Under the pieces are notes generated by a model. That model made no database searches and was not told where the DNA came from. It saw only the letters and a program-made list of their open reading frames with translations. Positions 41,363 through 49,892 of a stretch of 49,892 nucleotides of DNA are shown here, in pieces (the stretch's first letter is position 1; every line of letters starts with the position of its first letter). The stretch lies in contig CAMTKF010000015.1 in NCBI GenBank assembly GCA_947072905.1, positions 1 through 49,892 on the forward strand, written 5' to 3'. The DNA comes from an uncultured Bacteroidales bacterium. GTDB lineage: Bacteria > Bacteroidota > Bacteroidia > Bacteroidales > Muribaculaceae. Both the position numbers and the translations under genes were made by a program.

Positions 41363-42865
41363 TTATCTTGTTTTCAGATATTCCAATGAGTTCTTGGCAA
41401 GAGTGAGCACATTGTTCTGATAAGGGTTGTTTTTTGGATGTGCGCTCTTGTCAGGGGTACCATCGGCATTCTTCATGGAGAATTCACATCCGCCGTTGCC
41501 GATACAGATGATTGTACCCTTGAATTCTGTATTGCCCTGTTGTGCTTCCCACACATTGAGCTGTGAAATGAAATCAATCTGCGAATCCCAGGTGCCCAAG
41601 GGGTAGATTCCGTATGTTTGGGTCAATGCGTTGTAGCATGCTTCTTCTTGATTTCCCATTCCGGTCAATGCCGACGGAATGTTGAAGAACAGGCAGTTGT
41701 GGTCTTCGGTCCAACCGGCTCCCTTGAAAGGCACGAGCTTGCAACGGTCATTGGAGTTGACTGTCAGCCCCTTGTATATGGGATGGGTCGAGTGGTCTTT
41801 TGTAAACTGACCGCCGGGATTGAGCGATACAGCCATACTCCAGACATCGCCGTTATATCCACCTGCGCCCGTACCGATAGTGTGGTCGTTGTTCTTGAGC
41901 ATATCCATTTCCAGGCGACCTAAAGCGCCCACATATACAGTTGCATGGCTCCAGAGCAGGAGGTTGCCGCCATCGGTATACCATTCTTTTACATATTGTG
42001 TGGCGTTCTCAACGACCTGAGGCATTGTGAAAACTTCATTTTCTGTAACACCTTCAAGGTCACGCATCCAGAAAAGCACGCGGAATTGATCAATAACAGC
42101 GGCTGAAGTTATGTCGCCGAAATATACATACTGTGCTGTGGGATATTCCTCGTGGAGCCACAACCAGGCAGAGGCTTCGTCATCATCACCGTCGGCTACC
42201 AGCGCTTCAGGGGTAGGATAGATGCTGAGGAATCCGATGGCAGTCTTTCCTATCTTAAGTGAAGCCGATACAGGCAGGGATGCACCCTTGCTGTTCTTGG
42301 CAATCAGAGTCACGGTCCATTCATCGCCGAAATTCACATCGGTAATGGTGTATTCAGTCACTCCACCGTCGAGGTTCTCGTTGATAGTGCGTGAGCCGTT
42401 GGTGGCGGTGAAAGCTACGGATTCGGCACTTTCATTTGCAGCCCATTCAACCCGTGCATCATAACCACCGGTTTTCTCTATCTGAGCCATGGTGATACCC
42501 GACATTTTGGAAGCACCCTCGCGGGTAAACTTCTTTATAGTGCCAAGCGACACATTTGTGCCGTCTGAGAGCTTGAATATATAGGTATATTCGATATTTG
42601 TATCTACGTTCTTGTGTGTGTACGAATTGCCTTCTACGGTTTCCGCGCCCACAAAAGTACCGTTTTCGTATCGGCTGATCTGCATGCTGTAGTTGTCGGG
42701 ATTGCTCCACGACCAGATATAATCGTCACCAATCATCTGTCCGGTGATTTGTTCAGCATCAAGCGGCGAGAGCACCGGGGCAGCTATATCATAATCTTTA
42801 TCCTGACATGCACTCACGGCAAACATCATCAGCATGACAAGGATGATATTTTGTATCTTTTTCAT
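41363..42865 (-). CDS. DUF4960 surface glycan-binding lipoprotein (fructan-type)
   Basis: The 500-residue lipoprotein (lipobox AVSACQD, Cys20) has two N-terminal Ig/FN3-like beta domains (about 30-210) followed by a DUF4960 domain (about 210-500, with FLSIYPTPEALVADGDDDEASAW and ICIGNGGCEFSMKNADGTPD). DUF4960 proteins are typical surface glycan-binding proteins encoded with SusC/SusD in levan or fructan loci, for example next to BT1762-BT1763 of Bacteroides thetaiotaomicron. It follows susD by 13 nt. No GH32 enzyme is seen in this window; the usual ones would lie outside it. Confidence 0.85.
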   Translation of the reverse strand: MKKIQNIILVMLMMFAVSACQDKDYDIAAPVLSPLDAEQITGQMIGDDYIWSWSNPDNYSMQISRYENGTFVGAETVEGNSYTHKNVDTNIEYTYIFKLSDGTNVSLGTIKKFTREGASKMSGITMAQIEKTGGYDARVEWAANESAESVAFTATNGSRTINENLDGGVTEYTITDVNFGDEWTVTLIAKNSKGASLPVSASLKIGKTAIGFLSIYPTPEALVADGDDDEASAWLWLHEEYPTAQYVYFGDITSAAVIDQFRVLFWMRDLEGVTENEVFTMPQVVENATQYVKEWYTDGGNLLLWSHATVYVGALGRLEMDMLKNNDHTIGTGAGGYNGDVWSMAVSLNPGGQFTKDHSTHPIYKGLTVNSNDRCKLVPFKGAGWTEDHNCLFFNIPSALTGMGNQEEACYNALTQTYGIYPLGTWDSQIDFISQLNVWEAQQGNTEFKGTIICIGNGGCEFSMKNADGTPDKSAHPKNNPYQNNVLTLAKNSLEYLKTR

Positions 42866-42878
42866 TTCTTATTCTCGT

Positions 42879-44615
42879 TTAGTTATAACCTTTGTTCTGA
42901 ACGTAAAGACCGGGTACGTAGTACAGCTGATTGTAAGGAATGGGATAAAACTCATTCTTTCCGGCTGTATAATGAGCGTCCTGATAATACTGACCGTATT
43001 TTACACCGTCGTAGCTTGCATTTTTTTCTTTTTCGAAATATGCGTTCAGCACTGTTGATGCAACACCCCAGCGGCGCAGATCGAAATATCGGCTGCTCTC
43101 CATTGCCATTTCAAGGCGGCGTTCCCAGCGCAGACGTGTACGGGCCTTGTCTTTGTCGCTGAAATCGGTTGATGAATAGAGTGCGATCTCGCAATAGTCC
43201 TTGGCGTATCCTATGTGTTTGTCAATAGAGTTGGCGGCACGCTGACGAATGTCGTTCACGATACCACGGGCTTCCTCAAGGCGACCAAGCTCGATAAGGG
43301 CTTCGGCACGCATCAGCATCACGTCGGTAAAGCGGAATACATAGTCGTTCATGGCGAAAGCCTGCCATGAGCCGTCGAATGTTTCGCCGGCGCTGCGCTG
43401 AGGCACGTCCTTAAGTGAGGTGTAGAAACCGTAGGTGTTGGGTGTGCGGGAGTTATCTTTAGTCATCATATATTCATCCTCGTATTTGTAAGGGAAGGTA
43501 GGCATGCCTACGGTGTGGAACAAACGCGGATCCCACTTTTGGTCTGTGACGGTGCCGCTGACGGGGTATTCGTCGGTTTTGTCATAGTCATCAAACATCG
43601 GAAGGCCGTTTTTGGTCTTGTAAGCATTCACAAGGTCCTGTGAGGGCTTGTGGAAGTCCCAGCCGCATGACCACATTCCCCAGCAGCCGTTAAGCATGTT
43701 TGACCAGTTGGCGCGGCCATAGCGAGTATTGTCCTCGGTATATTGCGAGGTCTGCACGGCAAATACCGACTCGGAGCTGTTTTTGTATTCAGGCAGGAAG
43801 ATGTCGCCGAAATCAGCGAGATAACCATATTTGGAGTTCTTTACGACCTCGGTATATTCAACCACCTTCTTCATATACTCCTCGTTGATGAAGTTCACGC
43901 CATTTGTAGCTTCATAACCATCACCCCAGGCCAGGGTAAGATAGCACTTGGCAAGATAAGAAGCCGCTGCGATGCGGTTTGCACGGCCTCCGCCGTCTTC
44001 CACTTCTTCGGGCAGGGCGTTGTAGGCGAGTTCAAATTCATTGATGACTTTCTCAAACAACTGTTCGTAGGTATACTCGTTGTTGGGTGTCTGTTCCTGG
44101 GTGCTGTTTTTGAACACTTCCTCGTCGATCCATGGAATCTGACGGAACATAGTGAGCAGCTTGAAGTATCTGTGGCCACGCAGGAAGTGAACTTCGCCTA
44201 CGCGTTGAGCGGCGGTCTTCTCTCCAAGCACATCTGTGCCTGATTGTTCAAGAGCCACTAACGCTCTGTTGCAGCGCGAGATATTGCAATACAAGCGGTA
44301 CCACAGTTCATCGAGTTCGCCGGGAGTTGAGGTCAGGGTTGACCATATTTCCATAGGATGATAACCTGTGTCGGTAGTACCGCCGCCACCCTTGAGACAG
44401 TCGTCGGAACTGAGGTCGCCGTATGGCCATAGGTTGAAGGGGTAGCTGTACCAGCAGTCGCCCAGAGAGGCGTATGCCGCGTTTACCATCTTATCGGGTT
44501 GTGAGTAGGCGAGGTCGCCGTCTACCACTCCGGTCGGGGGCACGTCGATAAAGTCATTGCATGCCGTAGCTCCCAATGCCAGAAGAGAAAGAAGAAATAT
44601 CTTGATAGATTTCAT
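42879..44615 (-). CDS. SusD-family lipoprotein of the fructan-type cluster
   Basis: The 578-residue lipoprotein (lipobox GATACND, Cys19) is a RagB/SusD homolog. Family signatures are AQRVGEVHFLRGHRYFKLL, the RFTDVMLMRAEALIELGR repeat and the C-terminal RWERRLEMAMESSRYFDLRRWG, then NEFYPIPYNQLY. It sits on the outside of the outer membrane and caps the SusC channel encoded 20 nt upstream. The DUF4960 gene follows after 13 nt. The ligand is probably a fructan, from operon context. Confidence 0.95.
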   Translation of the reverse strand: MKSIKIFLLSLLALGATACNDFIDVPPTGVVDGDLAYSQPDKMVNAAYASLGDCWYSYPFNLWPYGDLSSDDCLKGGGGTTDTGYHPMEIWSTLTSTPGELDELWYRLYCNISRCNRALVALEQSGTDVLGEKTAAQRVGEVHFLRGHRYFKLLTMFRQIPWIDEEVFKNSTQEQTPNNEYTYEQLFEKVINEFELAYNALPEEVEDGGGRANRIAAASYLAKCYLTLAWGDGYEATNGVNFINEEYMKKVVEYTEVVKNSKYGYLADFGDIFLPEYKNSSESVFAVQTSQYTEDNTRYGRANWSNMLNGCWGMWSCGWDFHKPSQDLVNAYKTKNGLPMFDDYDKTDEYPVSGTVTDQKWDPRLFHTVGMPTFPYKYEDEYMMTKDNSRTPNTYGFYTSLKDVPQRSAGETFDGSWQAFAMNDYVFRFTDVMLMRAEALIELGRLEEARGIVNDIRQRAANSIDKHIGYAKDYCEIALYSSTDFSDKDKARTRLRWERRLEMAMESSRYFDLRRWGVASTVLNAYFEKEKNASYDGVKYGQYYQDAHYTAGKNEFYPIPYNQLYYVPGLYVQNKGYN

Positions 44616-44635
44616 GATTTTTGATTTTTAGAGAG

Positions 44636-47600
44636 TTAGAAGTCAACCTGAACACCGAATGATACAGATGTAGGAATAGGATATGCCCAGTTGGGGTTTT
44701 CAGGATCTGTGCAAGTAAGGCTGTTGCTCTTGATTGTGAGAAGATTCTGGCCTGAAACATATACGCGCGCTCTGCTCATACGCAGTTTGGAGAGAACTTT
44801 TGAAGGCAGGCTGTAGCCAAGTTGCAGTGTGCGGAGTTTGGCGTATGAACCGTTTTCAACGAAGTATGATGAGGTGCGTCCCTCGTCACCCTTGTTGTTG
44901 GTGGTGAGCATGGGGATTGTAGATGAGGTGTTGACATTGGGCAACCATCCGTCAAGTACGCGTACACCCTTGTTGCTGCCGGCGTCGGTAACACTCCAGA
45001 AGTCGTTCTGGAATTTCTGATTGTTGTATACATCCTGTCCGAGTACACCCTGCCAGAACATCTGGAAGTCAAAGTTCTTGTAGCTTAATTCTACGTTAAG
45101 ACCGAACGACAGGTCGGGTACGGGGTTGAAAATCCATGTCTGGTCGTCGGGAGTTATCTTGCCGTCGCCGTTGAGGTCGGCATATTTCATACCACCGACA
45201 CGTGCGTTGTCCTGACCGTATGCGAGTACTTCTTCCTGCGATTGGAAAAGACCGTCAAACACATAGCCTACGATTGAACCGTAAGGACGTTTTGCCTGAA
45301 CAAGATTCTCGGTTGTGGTATGGGCGTATGAGCCGGTAGTGGTAGAGGGAAGATAAGTGACTTTGTTGCGGAAGAAGTCAAGGTTGAGCGAAGCCCGGTA
45401 GCCAAGGCCGCAGGCGAGTTCATCGCGCCATCCTACCTGAAATTCCATACCCCAGTTGCGCAGTGAGGGGCCGTTGAGCCACGAGGCGCCGCCTTCGCCC
45501 ATTGAACCGAGATATGCGGGAATGATAAGCATATCTTTCACATCCTTGATGTAGGCGTCAACCGAACCGGTAAGCCTGTTTCTGAACATACCGAAGTCAA
45601 GCCCTGCATTGTACTGTATTGTAGTTTCCCATTTCAAATTGGGATTGGCGGTCTGGCTTGCGTAGTAACCTGAGGGGAATATACCGCTCTGCTGTAGAAG
45701 CAGGTCGTATGCAGTGGAGGTCACACGGTCGCTGCCATAGTCGGCTATGTATAGTGCATAGCGAGCGGTGTTTGATATAGCCTGGTTACCTGTCTTACCC
45801 CACGAAAGCCTTACTTTTAGATCATCAAGCCAAGGCTTCTTGATATTTTCCGAGATGCGGTAGCCAAGAGTGGCAGCGGGGAATGTACCGTAGCGGTTGT
45901 TGCTGCCGAAGCGTGAAGAACCGTCATGGCGGATTGTGAATGAGGCCAGAAGCAGATTTCGCCAGTTGTAGTCGAGTTTGCCGAAGAATGATACCAACGC
46001 GTATGACGACTTGTTACCTGTAGAGCGTTCAACGCCTGAAGATGCGTCGGGGTACATATAGTCGGGAGTCTCTATATCATAATTCTCGTTATATCCCGAG
46101 AAGTCGATGCGGCTCTGGCGGAACATTTCCATACCGGCAAGAACTGTGAAGTTATGGTCTTCTTTCAAAGAGAAGTTGTAATTGGCGGTGTTGGTCCAGG
46201 TCCATTTTGAATCATTGGCCTGTGAGAGAGTGGTTGAGTTTGTATCGTTGTTTACGATGTCGCTGTGGAAAGTATAGTTGTAAGAGTGGATAAATGCAGC
46301 ATCGTAGTCAAGACCGAAATTTGAACGGAGTAAAAGACCCTTGATGGGTTTGATGTCGATGTAGGCATTACCGAACAGACGCCATACATTGAGTGCATTG
46401 TCTTTGTTGAATGCAAGCTCGCGCAGAGGATTCTGGCGGTCAGCCATACTTCCTACCGGACCTCCGTATGTCACGCCGTCCTTTTCAAATACAGGTACAA
46501 TTGAAGGCATCTTCAGCGCATTTTCGAGTGGCTGCATGTCTACCTGATCGGTATATGTAAGTGTGAAATTCTCGCCTACGGTTACGACCGGTGAAATATT
46601 GAATGAAGTGTTTATACGCGCCGATATGTTTTCAAAGCTGGTATATTTGAGTATACCTTCATTTTTCTTATATCCAAGCGAGAACAGAGCGGTAAACGAA
46701 TCGGTGGCTTTTGAGACCGAGGCATCGTAGCTCTGCGAGAAGCCGGTGCGTGAGATTTCATTGAGCCAGTCGGTATCAGACATCAGCATTGTTCTCTTGG
46801 AATTGATATAACCGTCGTAGAAACCGTTTACGGTGTAATTGTTATACTTACCGGTGGCAATATCATATACCGAGATGGGATAGCCTGACTCGGCATTGAG
46901 GTTGAGTCCGTAGCTTGAAGCATAGGCAACGGGGTCAAGGCCATCATTCAGAGCAGCCTGTGCCATTGCGGTGGCATATCCGGCTGTATTCAGCAATTTC
47001 ATCTTTGACTGACCGTTGTAGAACTGGCCGGTGAGATTAGCTGAAAAGCTTACATTTACCTTGTCGCTGTTTGCCTTACCCTTTTTTGTGGTTATGATTA
47101 CAACACCGTTGGCAGCCCGAGAACCGTAGATTGAGGCAGAAGCTGCATCCTTGAGCACCTGCATGCTCTCGATGTCGTTCATGTTGAGTGAGTTCAGAGT
47201 GGCGGTTGTGGGAACACCGTCAATGACAAACAGAGGATCCTGTGAGGCATTGAATGAACCGATACCGCGTATACGTACAGAACCGGTGCCGCTGGGCGAA
47301 CCGTTGGCCGTGATGGTCATGCCGGGTACTTTACCCTGCAGGGCTCGCATGGGGTCGGTATCTGCTGATGTTTCGAGCGCTTTGGTGTTGACTACCGATA
47401 CAGAACCTGTGAGGTCGGCTTTCTTCATTGTCTGGTAACCGACAACCACAACCTCGTCGAGAAGTTCGTTGTCTTCTACAAGAGCTACTGTAATGTGGCT
47501 CTCTGCTTTCACGGTCTGTGACTTATATCCTATGTAGGATACAACAAGGTTTGAACCTTCGGGTACCGTTATCACGAAATTCCCGTCAATGTCGGTAGCG

Positions 47601-47758
47601 ACACCTGTCGCCGCTTTGGATTCAAGAATAACGCTGGCGCCGATAAGGGGCTCATTATCGACAGCCGAAACAACGGTCCCGTGCACAGTAAGATTCTGCG
47701 CATGTGCTGCTATTACCGACAGTAATAGAATTAAGGCACTGAGAATTGTTTTTTTCAT
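44636..47758 (-). CDS. SusC-family TonB-dependent transporter of the fructan-type cluster
   Basis: The protein is about 1040 residues and has the usual order: signal peptide (MKKTILSALILLLSVIAAHAQ region), carboxypeptidase-D-like domain (TVVSAVDNEPLIGASV), TonB box LLDEVVVVGYQTMKK, plug domain with SGTGSVRIRGIGSF and SIYGSRAANGVVIITTKKG, and barrel with DLNGDGKITPDDQ. The frame opens at 47791, but MKKTIL at 47758 gives a proper signal peptide. A -7 box TAACTTTG lies at 47789-47796. No consensus -33 is present, which fits control by the adjacent hybrid sensor kinase. Confidence 0.95.
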   Translation of the reverse strand: MKKTILSALILLLSVIAAHAQNLTVHGTVVSAVDNEPLIGASVILESKAATGVATDIDGNFVITVPEGSNLVVSYIGYKSQTVKAESHITVALVEDNELLDEVVVVGYQTMKKADLTGSVSVVNTKALETSADTDPMRALQGKVPGMTITANGSPSGTGSVRIRGIGSFNASQDPLFVIDGVPTTATLNSLNMNDIESMQVLKDAASASIYGSRAANGVVIITTKKGKANSDKVNVSFSANLTGQFYNGQSKMKLLNTAGYATAMAQAALNDGLDPVAYASSYGLNLNAESGYPISVYDIATGKYNNYTVNGFYDGYINSKRTMLMSDTDWLNEISRTGFSQSYDASVSKATDSFTALFSLGYKKNEGILKYTSFENISARINTSFNISPVVTVGENFTLTYTDQVDMQPLENALKMPSIVPVFEKDGVTYGGPVGSMADRQNPLRELAFNKDNALNVWRLFGNAYIDIKPIKGLLLRSNFGLDYDAAFIHSYNYTFHSDIVNNDTNSTTLSQANDSKWTWTNTANYNFSLKEDHNFTVLAGMEMFRQSRIDFSGYNENYDIETPDYMYPDASSGVERSTGNKSSYALVSFFGKLDYNWRNLLLASFTIRHDGSSRFGSNNRYGTFPAATLGYRISENIKKPWLDDLKVRLSWGKTGNQAISNTARYALYIADYGSDRVTSTAYDLLLQQSGIFPSGYYASQTANPNLKWETTIQYNAGLDFGMFRNRLTGSVDAYIKDVKDMLIIPAYLGSMGEGGASWLNGPSLRNWGMEFQVGWRDELACGLGYRASLNLDFFRNKVTYLPSTTTGSYAHTTTENLVQAKRPYGSIVGYVFDGLFQSQEEVLAYGQDNARVGGMKYADLNGDGKITPDDQTWIFNPVPDLSFGLNVELSYKNFDFQMFWQGVLGQDVYNNQKFQNDFWSVTDAGSNKGVRVLDGWLPNVNTSSTIPMLTTNNKGDEGRTSSYFVENGSYAKLRTLQLGYSLPSKVLSKLRMSRARVYVSGQNLLTIKSNSLTCTDPENPNWAYPIPTSVSFGVQVDF

Positions 47759-47788
47759 GTTATTTAATTTTTGGTTTAAATTCTGCGG

Positions 47789-47796
47789 CAAAGTTA
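47789..47796 (-). promoter_or_regulatory. -7 box of the fructan-type susC promoter
   Basis: TAACTTTG on the minus strand, about 31 bp before the susC start codon. No TTTG lies at the proper -33 distance, as usual for activator-dependent PUL promoters. Confidence 0.65.
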
Positions 47797-47830
47797 TTAA
47801 CGGTTTGTATATAAGCGTTATTAAGCATGT

Positions 47831-47860
47831 TGCATTGACTATTAATTTTTGAACAATGCA
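47831..47860. promoter_or_regulatory. Inverted repeat upstream of susC, possible activator site
   Basis: TGCATTG at 47831-47837 and CAATGCA at 47854-47860 are perfect inverted repeats centred near 47845, about 50 bp upstream of the susC -7 box. The AraC-type output domain of the neighbouring hybrid kinase is a candidate binder. Confidence 0.35.
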
Positions 47861-47924
47861 TCAAATTTAGCATACAATGCGCGATTTTTCATAGCTCATC
47901 GCAGTCATGTGATAAGCTATGAAA

Positions 47925-47964
47925 TATAAGGACACATCTTTCTTTGCAGTGATGTGTCCTTATA
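47925..47964 (-). terminator. Terminator of the hybrid sensor gene
   Basis: TATAAGGACACATC at 47925-47938 pairs perfectly with GATGTGTCCTTATA at 47951-47964 (14 bp). It begins 21 bp after the stop of the hybrid kinase gene. A second weaker hairpin (TTTCATAGCT at 47887-47896 with AGCTATGAAA at 47915-47924) follows it. Confidence 0.8.
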
Positions 47965-47985
47965 GTGAAAAGATTTTTCGATGGT

Positions 47986-49821
47986 TCAATCCTTAATTCC
48001 CAGGCGCGTTCTCATTTCTGACGGAGATTCATCAAACATCTCTCTGAACACGCGGGTGAAATAGGCCGGGGCCGAGAAGCCAACTCCGTAAGCAATCTCG
48101 CTTATCGACCGGTCGGTGGTGGCGAGCAGTTCCCTTGCTTTGGTCAGGCGCATTTTCCTGAGCAGTTCTACAGGTGAATAGTTGGTAAGGGCTTTTATCT
48201 TGCGGTAGAATTGAGAGCGGCCTATGCCCATTTTGGCGGCAAGGGTGTCGATGTTAAGATCAGGGTTACCCATCTCGTTGTTTACAAGTTCTACAAATCG
48301 TGCATAGAATTCATTGTCAATATCTGGTTGCGCTTCAGGTACTGACGGTCTTTCCTCGGCCTTGGGAGCTGAGGCTTTTACATCCTGATTCGCGCCCAAA
48401 AGATTCTTGATGCGTTTGCGGTTTTCGATCAGGTTTTCACATCGCATGCTCAGCATCTTGCTGTTGAACGGTTTCGACAGATAGCCGTCGGCACCGCTCT
48501 CATAGCCCTGTATGCGCTGCTCGTCCATGCTGCAGGCGGTAAGCATCAGCACCGGTATGTGCGAGGTGGTTATTTCATCCTTGATGCGTCGGCAGCACTC
48601 CAGGCCATCCATCACGGGCATCATCACATCGCAGATAATCAGGTCGGGCACATATTTTGAAGCGAGCCTTATGCCGTCCTTGCCGTTTGCAGCCTCGATA
48701 ATGCGGTATTCGGCCGAGAGCAGTTCGCGTATCATCTTGCGTATGTCGGCATTGTCGTCAATAATCAGTAGCAGGGGCTTGTCGTCGCCTTCGTTTACGG
48801 TTTCCAATTCAATATCGCCAAGTTCGGCGTTTACCTCGCTGTCAGTTATCAGGCGAGATACATTGGTGGCGGCATTATCGCACACATGGCGCACAGGCAG
48901 CTTGACTGTAAACTTACTTCCCTTGCCCGGGGCGCTTTCAACATCTATCGAACCGCCGTGCAGCTCTATGAAAGCCTTGGCAAGCGAAAGGCCGATGCCC
49001 GACCCGTTGGGATGTATCTTGTCAACCTGATAAAATCTGTCGAAAATATTGCCCAGATCATCCATTGCTATTCCCTGGCCGGTATCTTCAACCGAGAATA
49101 TCAGTTGTGACTCATCGCAGGTGCACACAAGGTGTATCTTGCCGTTGTCGGCCGTGTATTTAAAGGCGTTAGACATAAGGTTGAAGAATACACGTTCTAT
49201 TTTCTCAACGTCTATGGCAAGTGTAGCCGATGATTCGATCTTTATGTCGATATTGAGCTTGATATCCCTCTTGCGGGCTATGGCAGTGAACGATTCAGTC
49301 CAGTCGCGCATGAGTTCGGCTATGTGAACCTCCGACAGATTGACCGTCAGCTTTCCGTTTTCGTATTTTCTGAAATCGAGAATCTGATTGATAAGCCGGC
49401 GCAGTATCTTTACATTCTTACTTGCTATCTTTATCAAAGCGTGATGCTGTGGGGTAAGGTAATCAGCCATCTCGAGCTGTTCCACAGGCTCTGCTATCAG
49501 GGTAAGCGGGGTGCGCAGGTCATGCGATACATTGGTGAAGAATACAAGTTTTGACTGTGTGGCTGCGTTAAGTTGCTCATTCAGTTTCTTTTCCGTATCG
49601 CGTTGCTGTGCCAGCAGTTTGTTCTGTTCAACAAGTTCCTTCTGGTGCCGCTTGTGTAGCCAAAACGCCCTGAGTACCATGAATAACAAGCCGAACAACA
49701 GCACAAGGATAACTATGGCGGCATAGAAAAGGGTAGTCTGAGCCGAATGTCTGTTCCAATAATCATCAACCTGCGATTTAAGCAACTTTATCTTGGCCGA
49801 TTCTTCCTTAAGCGAGTACAA
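47986..49821 (-). CDS. Hybrid two-component sensor/regulator (HTCS), N-terminal sensor domain missing
   Basis: The visible 611 residues contain a membrane helix (about 28-52), HisKA with His in FTNVSHDLRTPLTL, HATPase_c (NLMSNAFKYT, DTGQGIAMDD, GSGIGLSLAKAF), a receiver with Asp in IICDVMMPVMDG, and a C-terminal AraC helix-turn-helix (ARELLATTDRSISEIAYGVGF). This is the HTCS family that senses glycan fragments in the periplasm and activates the neighbouring uptake cluster. A periplasmic sensor domain should precede the helix, but the frame ends at a stop at 49876-49878 and has no ATG; only a TTG at 49821 is available. A terminator-like hairpin overlaps the extension. It may be a truncated gene or an assembly junction. 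Confidence 0.85.
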   Translation of the reverse strand: MYSLKEESAKIKLLKSQVDDYWNRHSAQTTLFYAAIVILVLLFGLLFMVLRAFWLHKRHQKELVEQNKLLAQQRDTEKKLNEQLNAATQSKLVFFTNVSHDLRTPLTLIAEPVEQLEMADYLTPQHHALIKIASKNVKILRRLINQILDFRKYENGKLTVNLSEVHIAELMRDWTESFTAIARKRDIKLNIDIKIESSATLAIDVEKIERVFFNLMSNAFKYTADNGKIHLVCTCDESQLIFSVEDTGQGIAMDDLGNIFDRFYQVDKIHPNGSGIGLSLAKAFIELHGGSIDVESAPGKGSKFTVKLPVRHVCDNAATNVSRLITDSEVNAELGDIELETVNEGDDKPLLLIIDDNADIRKMIRELLSAEYRIIEAANGKDGIRLASKYVPDLIICDVMMPVMDGLECCRRIKDEITTSHIPVLMLTACSMDEQRIQGYESGADGYLSKPFNSKMLSMRCENLIENRKRIKNLLGANQDVKASAPKAEERPSVPEAQPDIDNEFYARFVELVNNEMGNPDLNIDTLAAKMGIGRSQFYRKIKALTNYSPVELLRKMRLTKARELLATTDRSISEIAYGVGFSAPAYFTRVFREMFDESPSEMRTRLGIKD

Positions 49822-49848
49822 CCGTCCGCGATAGCAGGTATAGCTTAA

Positions 49849-49883
49849 AAAAATAGCCGTCCGGATTTTGGGCGGCTATTTTT
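49849..49883 (-). terminator. Terminator-like hairpin upstream of the truncated HTCS
   Basis: AAAAATAGCCG at 49849-49859 pairs with CGGCTATTTTT at 49873-49883. On the minus strand it is followed by a T run (plus-strand A run 49847-49853), so it would end a gene lying beyond the window's right edge. Confidence 0.7.
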
Positions 49884-49892
49884 GTAAGGGTT

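Overview
The window looks like chromosomal DNA of a gut Bacteroidales bacterium, most plausibly Muribaculaceae or a close relative. The evidence is two SusC/SusD pairs, a hybrid two-component regulator with an AraC output domain, a complete hmuYRSTUV-type heme operon, and many promoters of the Bacteroidetes form TTTG-N19/20-TAnnTTTG. The family assignment is inference; no marker gene for species placement was used.

Layout. 1-1.1 kb: the 3' part of a two-ORF insertion sequence (ISAon1/ISL3-like) beside a tRNA-Ser(CGA). 1.7-7.6 kb: rplS, an OmpA-like lipoprotein, two EamA-type exporters and an outer-membrane beta-barrel receptor. 7.6-9.0 kb: a 204-bp MITE-like element inserted exactly at the overlapping stop codons of two convergent genes, followed by a crcB-yjbR-alaX operon. 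9.2-12 kb: a four-domain persulfide/CoA-disulfide reductase fusion with a MarR regulator. 12-17.2 kb: a receptor divergent from a two-component operon, with 22-bp-spaced direct repeats between them. 17.2-20.7 kb: a SusA-like GH13 amylase, a second MITE-like element, and a tyrosine recombinase whose start codon abuts a perfect 30-bp inverted repeat. 20.7-31.2 kb: a hemerythrin-LuxR regulator divergent from a seven-gene heme operon (calycin-like protein, hmuY, hmuR, hmuS, hmuT, hmuU, hmuV). 31.3-34.9 kb: a LytS/LytTR system with two accessory genes, then a coiled-coil lipoprotein. 35-41.2 kb: a SusC/SusD pair and an alpha/beta-hydrolase lipoprotein that seems to lack its catalytic serine and histidine. 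41.3-49.9 kb: a SusC/SusD/DUF4960 cluster typical of fructan (levan) utilisation, controlled by a hybrid sensor kinase whose N-terminal sensor domain is missing at the window edge.

The best-integrated system is the heme locus. Surface lipoprotein HmuY and the TonB-dependent receptor HmuR would capture and import heme, membrane-anchored HmuS (CobN-like) would process it, and HmuT/U/V look like an accessory inner-membrane complex with ExbB/ExbD-like features. A divergent one-component regulator carrying a di-iron hemerythrin domain sits next to it. Both divergent promoters have the same architecture, with a small palindrome just upstream of the -33 element, which suggests shared control by oxygen, NO or iron state. 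The strongest leads for follow-up are this regulator and its twin operators, the Met/Lys-rich insert in HmuS, the inactive-looking hydrolase, the recombinase-associated palindrome, and the MITE that rebuilt two stop codons.
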